Assembly: GCA_030615145.1 (NCBI GenBank)
Contig: JAUWZT010000131.1
Location: 1-10,067 of the forward strand
Origin: Promethearchaeota archaeon
Lineage (GTDB): Archaea; Asgardarchaeota; Lokiarchaeia; Sigyniarchaeales; SOKP01
Length of the DNA: 10,067 nt
Direction: 5' to 3'
Below, piece after piece: positions 5,976 to 10,067 of the stretch. The stretch's first letter is position 1. Each line of letters starts with the position of its first letter. The notes beneath the pieces were generated by a model. It saw only the letters and a program-made list of their open reading frames with translations, was not told the DNA's origin and ran no database searches. A program made the position numbers and the translations under genes.

Positions 5976-6992
5976 TTACTCCTTATATTCTCTTGTGAGA
6001 AGCTCAATTGCCTTTTCCATATCTTTTAAGGCTTTCTTTCTCTCCTTAGGCGTCATATTGTAAAAATCATCCTCCGAATTCCTACCAATTTTTTGAGATT
6101 CCGCTACGGGTTTGAATTTCTTAAATACTAACGCGTTTATGTAGCGTTCATAATGGTTAAACGCTTTATTAAGTTCTGGGTTGTCTTTAATTTGTTCCCA
6201 CAGTTCTAAGGTTTCTAAACTACGAATACCAATATCAATTCTAAACCAGCTTATTGGAAATAGTAATTTCTTTTTAATTCCATATTCTATTACCTTTAAG
6301 TTATCATCATCGATATAGGTTTCAGGTATTTCGTCTTTACTAAAAACGATATTATCACTCATGATATATAAGTTAGCAGCATTTCTTGAAGTGCAAACTA
6401 TTCCTACAGCAAATCCTTTTGCTACTCGTAATTGATTTACCAAATCCTCTAATTTTGAGCCTTGGATATGAACATTTTTTTTCTTTGTCCCTTGAAATTC
6501 AATTTTAATTTTGTTGATACCTTTGTCGTCGATTATAATCTTGGGAAATAATCCTTTTTCACGTGTTCTTTTATGATCTTCTAACAATTTATTAATAATT
6601 TTGTAATCCAATTTAAGACCGGGAATTACAGTCGTATTTGCATCTAAGAAAGCGTCAACTTCAAAATCCGCAATTCCATAGAAAATTTTCCGATTGTTGA
6701 TAATTTGATAAATAATTTTTACAATTGTATGAACTAAAGCCTCGGGATCTTCTCGAATAGAATCATATTCAGTTGTCATGAATGTGTCTATTTGATCGGT
6801 TAATCCTTCTTCTTCATAAAACGTAGCCCACGACATTTCAGTATAAATATTGCCTTCGTTGTAGAAATTATGGGAACTATCTATGCTAATTATTGATTTA
6901 GCTCCTCCAATTTCTATACCTTTTTTTGTACTTGAAGAGCTAAATATTTTCAAGGGTGGATTATAAAAATCGAGAGACAAACGAATAACCAC
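5976..6992 (-). CDS. Hypothetical protein, 338 residues
   Basis: I do not recognise this protein. It is soluble, with no signal peptide or membrane span and a single cysteine (C200). Visible features are a Ser-rich stretch SSSSTKKG (18-25), a mixed alpha/beta middle with a possible strand-loop pattern LFPKIIIDDKG then IKIEFQG (148-168), FAVGIVCTSRNAANLYIMSD (194-213), and a charged helical C-terminus rich in Lys and Glu (313-338). The start is the GTG at 6992: the frame is closed by a TAA six codons upstream and the next ATG is at residue 53. A TATA-like TATTATATTT (7011-7020, minus) lies about 24 bases before it, which supports GTG and a leaderless message. It lies between the kinase and the regulator gene (81 bases from the latter) and shares their strand. 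No function is proposed. Confidence 0.75.
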   Translation of the reverse strand: MVIRLSLDFYNPPLKIFSSSSTKKGIEIGGAKSIISIDSSHNFYNEGNIYTEMSWATFYEEEGLTDQIDTFMTTEYDSIREDPEALVHTIVKIIYQIINNRKIFYGIADFEVDAFLDANTTVIPGLKLDYKIINKLLEDHKRTREKGLFPKIIIDDKGINKIKIEFQGTKKKNVHIQGSKLEDLVNQLRVAKGFAVGIVCTSRNAANLYIMSDNIVFSKDEIPETYIDDDNLKVIEYGIKKKLLFPISWFRIDIGIRSLETLELWEQIKDNPELNKAFNHYERYINALVFKKFKPVAESQKIGRNSEDDFYNMTPKERKKALKDMEKAIELLTREYKE

Positions 6993-7010
6993 TTTTTGCT
7001 TTATGCTTTA

Positions 7011-7020
7011 AAATATAATA
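7011..7020 (-). promoter_or_regulatory. TATA-like box of the 338-residue protein gene
   Basis: On the minus strand this reads TATTATATTT, about 24 bases before the GTG start at 6992. The same 11-base core (AAATATAATAG on the plus strand) recurs at 7059-7069, 48 bases upstream, so there may be tandem promoters. Confidence 0.45.
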
Positions 7021-7082
7021 GAGGTAATATTATTAAATATGGTTTTTTTAAAGATTCTAAATATAATAGGTCAGAATTTATT

Positions 7083-7110
7083 TAAAAAATTAGTGGAAAA
7101 ATTGAAAAGA
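7083..7110 (-). terminator. T-rich tract after the kinase locus
   Basis: About 45-75 bases after the kinase stop codon the minus strand carries T4, T5 and T6 runs in close order (7084-7089, 7097-7101 and near 7104). This fits an archaeal U-tract terminator, with the usual caution for AT-rich DNA. Confidence 0.3.
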
Positions 7111-7155
7111 ACAAGTTTTTATTGATACAAGGAAGATAAATTACAATTTTGATTA

Positions 7156-7557
7156 TTAAATTACAGGAATCTTGAATATAAAGGTGGAACCTTTTCCTTT
7201 TCCTTCAGATTCCGCCCAAATTTCTCCTCCATGAAGTTTAATAATTTCTTTTGATATGAATAATCCTAACCCTGTACTTCCTAAATCTATGTCGAGATCC
7301 TTCTTTAAAGGAGATTCTATTCTGCTAAACTTTTTAAAAAGACCTTCTATTTCTTTTTTAGTTAAACCTACACCTGTATCTTTTATTATTATTTGAGCAA
7401 ATTTGTCATCTGATTTTATTTTAATATTTATTTTACCTTTCGAAGGTGTATATTTTATCGCATTTGAGATAAGATTCGTTAAAACAAGCTCAATTCGAGA
7501 CTCATCTATATTCAAGTAAAGTTCGGGTTCGAGATCTATTATTATTTCATGATTGGT
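7156..7557 (-). pseudogene. Histidine kinase C-terminal part: HATPase domain, out of frame with the PAS-HisKA part
   Basis: This is the ATP-binding catalytic domain belonging to the kinase encoded just upstream (7542-9827). Counting from a possible TTG start at 7515, the N box NLISNAIKYTP (residues 14-24), G1 DTGVG (46-50), F box LFKKF (59-63) and G2 GSTGLGLF (79-86) are all intact, and the domain ends normally in FIFKIPVI. The frame is open back to 7557 and the codons before the TTG still read like kinase sequence (NHEIIIDLEPELYLNIDE). That continuity shows the domain is the detached end of the same gene, not an independent protein. The shift from the upstream frame falls between 7542 and 7557. 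If translated alone from TTG it would be a 119-residue ATPase domain lacking its dimerisation histidine. I cannot tell a real mutation from an assembly error. Confidence 0.85.
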
Positions 7558-9827
7558 TTATTACTAAAATATCTCATTTCTTTAACACAATTTGAGATTA
7601 AATCGCCAAGATTAGTTTTTCTTTTATTTAATTTGAATACTTTAGAGTCTATTTTAGAAACATCAAGCAAATCATCTACTAATCTTCTTATTCTCCTTGT
7701 TCCACTAAATGCCATTTCTATTAGTTCCAATTGCTCCGGATCGAATTTATCCTTATACAAAATATCTAATAGCTGGTATGCGCCATAAACCGTAGTGATT
7801 GGAGTTTTTAACTCGTGAGAGGCTCTATCTATAAATTCTTTCCTCATCTCATTTAATTCTTTTAACTTTATTTCTATTTCTTTTTTATCAGAGATATCGC
7901 GACCCATTACCATAATATACGTTTTATCTCCCATTCTCACTAAAGAGGAGTCGAGATTTACCCATATTAAACTCCCATCTTTTTTAATTAATTGAAGATC
8001 TATAGATAGTATAGATTCTCCTTTAGAAATCTTTTGATTTCTTTTGAACAGTACGGATAAATATTTTGGAGGAATTATTGGAAGTCTGGCAACTCTCTTA
8101 CCGATAAGTTCAGTTCTATCATAATCAATTAATTTCTCCAAAGCGGGATTACAATCTTCAATCTTTCCAGACATATTAATTAGAAGTATTGAAGAGGGTG
8201 ATTTTTCAAATAAAAACCTATATATTTCTTCGGATTCTCTTAGCTCTTCTTTTGCTTTTTTTCTTTCACTAATATCTATGTATGACACTAAGAACGCGGG
8301 TTTTTTTTGAAAAGTAATTACCTTAAAATAAAGTTCCAGCCAAATAATATTACCATTTTTATGAATTCCTCGAAATTCATAGTATCTTACACCATTATCG
8401 AAACGATTATCAGTTTTTGTTGATAATTCTATAACTCTTTTTTTATCTTTAGGATGAATAGTTTTGAAGAACTCTCCAGGACTCCAGCTTAATACTTCTT
8501 CAATAGAATATCCGAATATGTTAGCAAGTGTTTCATTAACATATTTTATTTTCTCATCTTGGATAATAGAAATGCCCATCAATGATTGCTCGGAAATCGT
8601 TCGAAATTTTGCTTCAGATTCCTTTATTTTTTCTTCGGCGTTTACCATCTCAGTTACATCATGAATTATGCTTCTCATGCCTACAATTTTTGATCCCTTA
8701 AAAATTGGCGTTGCGTTAATAGTCCCGTGAAAAAAGGAGCCATCCTTCTTTCTTAATTGAAAAATCTGAGGTTCATTTAATTCTCCTTTAAATATACGGC
8801 TTAAATATTCGAGAACTCGTTCTTTTTCTACATGGTAAATGAAATTAAATATATTTAAACCCTTTTTAAAGTCTTCGTGAGAATATCCAAAAATCTGCGT
8901 GGCGATTGCGTTTGTATAAGTTAAATTAAAGTTTAAATCAATCTCAAAAATTACTTCTGGTAAAGAGTTTGCTAAATCCTTATATTTTTTCTGTGATTCG
9001 ATTAATTTTTCTTGAGTAGTTTTCATCTCTGTAATATCATGTATGATGCATCTTACTCCGACAACTTTTTTATGTTTAAAAATTCGGCTTGCATGAATAT
9101 TAGCAAAAAAAAAAGTTCCATCTTTTCTTTTTAGCTTCAAAACTAACGGTTTTAAATATTCTCCTCTAAATAATTGCTGTGTTTGTTTTAAAGCCAATTC
9201 TTTATCATCAAATGTTACAAATTGAAATATTTTCATTCCTTTCTTGAATTCTTCATTTGAATATCCAAAGATTTTAGATGCGATTGAATTTGTATATGTT
9301 ATGTTATAACTTAAATCTATTTCAAAAATAACTTCTGGCAGAGAATCCGCCAAATTTCTATATTTTTCTTCGGATTTGATTAATTCTTGCTCTGCTGTTT
9401 TTCTTTCGGTAATGTCTTGGGCTATACCTTCAATTAAAAATTCATTACCAATTTTTTTTACAGAATTTTGAACGCTAAGCCATGCCATGGTACCATCTTT
9501 TCTTTTTATTTGAATTTCCATCGGAATTATTTTTTTTCCTTTTAAAGATTCTTTATAGTCTTTTTGAAATCTCTCAACTTGTTCAGGTGAAAAAATTCCT
9601 AAATCAAAATATTTTTTTCCTATTACTTCACTTTTTTTAAATCCAAAGATTTTTTCTGTAGCAGAATTAACATCTAATATGACACCATCACTATCAGTTA
9701 CCGTCAAAGAAATTGGAGATGATTCGTATAATCCCCTATATCTCCTCTCAGATTCTTCAATTCTTCGTTCTAATAATTTGTGTTGGTTTATATCTTGTGT
9801 TAAAACTCTTTTTTTAGGATTTGGCAA
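7542..9827 (-). CDS. Multi-PAS sensor histidine kinase, PAS-HisKA part (frameshifted at the 3' end)
   Basis: A soluble sensor kinase without membrane segments. Five PAS domains follow each other (about residues 28-142, 153-268, 279-393, 404-522, 531-647), each closed by the DIT/DIS motif and a coiled linker. A HisKA domain follows (661-730) with the H box RASHELKTP and phospho-acceptor H671. The sensed signals and the partner response regulator are unknown; no receiver gene is in the window. The frame ends early at 7542, just past HisKA, and the missing HATPase domain follows in another frame; joined, the protein would be about 890 residues. PAS2 and PAS3 are recent duplicates. The start is TTG at 9827: a TGA closes the frame six codons upstream and no earlier ATG or GTG exists. 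An ATTATAGTA box about 29 bases upstream fits a very short leader. Confidence 0.88.
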   Translation of the reverse strand: MPNPKKRVLTQDINQHKLLERRIEESERRYRGLYESSPISLTVTDSDGVILDVNSATEKIFGFKKSEVIGKKYFDLGIFSPEQVERFQKDYKESLKGKKIIPMEIQIKRKDGTMAWLSVQNSVKKIGNEFLIEGIAQDITERKTAEQELIKSEEKYRNLADSLPEVIFEIDLSYNITYTNSIASKIFGYSNEEFKKGMKIFQFVTFDDKELALKQTQQLFRGEYLKPLVLKLKRKDGTFFFANIHASRIFKHKKVVGVRCIIHDITEMKTTQEKLIESQKKYKDLANSLPEVIFEIDLNFNLTYTNAIATQIFGYSHEDFKKGLNIFNFIYHVEKERVLEYLSRIFKGELNEPQIFQLRKKDGSFFHGTINATPIFKGSKIVGMRSIIHDVTEMVNAEEKIKESEAKFRTISEQSLMGISIIQDEKIKYVNETLANIFGYSIEEVLSWSPGEFFKTIHPKDKKRVIELSTKTDNRFDNGVRYYEFRGIHKNGNIIWLELYFKVITFQKKPAFLVSYIDISERKKAKEELRESEEIYRFLFEKSPSSILLINMSGKIEDCNPALEKLIDYDRTELIGKRVARLPIIPPKYLSVLFKRNQKISKGESILSIDLQLIKKDGSLIWVNLDSSLVRMGDKTYIMVMGRDISDKKEIEIKLKELNEMRKEFIDRASHELKTPITTVYGAYQLLDILYKDKFDPEQLELIEMAFSGTRRIRRLVDDLLDVSKIDSKVFKLNKRKTNLGDLISNCVKEMRYFSNKPIMK
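8646..9374 (-). repeat. Tandemly duplicated PAS domains (PAS2 and PAS3)
   Basis: Residues 152-277 and 278-403 of the kinase align without a gap at a period of 126 residues (378 bp). In the first 50 positions 35 are identical, including SLPEVIFEIDL and the IFGYS and FKKG blocks. The similarity also shows in the DNA. This is far closer than either is to PAS1, PAS4 or PAS5, so it marks a later in-gene duplication. Confidence 0.8.
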
Positions 9828-10067
9828 GGTTCTAAAATAGTTTCACACTTTTACTATAATCTCAATTTTTCGAGTTATTAAATTAATAGATTGCATATTA
9901 TTAAATTTCCTTTAATTCGTAATGTTCGTTCTATTATCTTAGATTAAAAAACATTTTTACATTAAAAACAAGAAGTTGCTATATTAAAATGATTTCAATA
10001 AAAATCTTAAAACACCAGCATAAAAAAATAATTAAATTATTGATTTTTTTTGCGATAATATGAATAT

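Noticed and set aside
7549..7788. Plus-strand open frames within the kinase (also 8464-8664)
   Set aside because: Shadows of the HisKA and PAS coding sequence, with no promoter or family pattern.
9846..10067. Gene in the right-hand end
   Set aside because: Both strands are full of stops and very AT-rich; the ATG near the last bases cannot be judged because the window ends.

Overview
This is an AT-rich, gene-dense window that looks archaeal. The signs are archaeal-type TATA boxes (the clearest lie about 25 bases before the start codons of two genes), almost no Shine-Dalgarno sites, a FilR1-type winged-helix regulator of a kind known mainly from methanogens and other archaea, and a free-standing gatC. 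The large soluble multi-PAS histidine kinase, the 40-residue TPR repeats and the mixture of genes remind me of Asgard (Lokiarchaeota-like) genomes. That placement is an inference; no marker here proves it.

Layout. 1-439 (+): the 3' end of a TPR protein built from almost identical 120-bp units. 589-2316 (-): a MoxR-type AAA+ ATPase with four cysteines inserted before sensor 2 and no VWA partner in view. 2361-2555 (-): a small antitoxin-like protein with no toxin beside it. 2658-3708 (-): a tight two-gene unit, a small CX4C/CX2C protein followed by a HAD-family phosphatase. 3868-4173 (+): gatC, divergent from that unit and alone. 4235-5068 (-): a crotonase-fold enoyl-CoA hydratase with both catalytic glutamates. 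5136-5894 (-): a FilR1-type regulator whose gene reads toward the hydratase gene. 5976-6992 (-): a 338-residue protein I do not recognise. 7156-9827 (-): a five-PAS sensor histidine kinase split by a frameshift between its HisKA and HATPase domains. 9828-10067: AT-rich sequence without a recognisable gene, probably the kinase promoter region.

How the genes relate. Most seem to be separate transcription units on the minus strand. Only the CX4C/CX2C protein and HAD phosphatase (1 base apart) look firmly co-transcribed. The regulator lies 67 bases upstream of the hydratase gene and could act on it, but that gene has a good TATA box of its own. The TPR protein, ATPase, antitoxin and kinase are signalling or assembly-type accessory genes around two metabolic or translation genes (gatC, hydratase). 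I see no tRNA, rRNA, CRISPR array or insertion sequence, and no stretch over 300 bases without a gene. The gaps (440-588, 2586-2657, 3709-3867, 6993-7155, 9828-10067) are AT-rich and hold TATA-like boxes, T-tracts and, at most, doubtful tiny ORFs.
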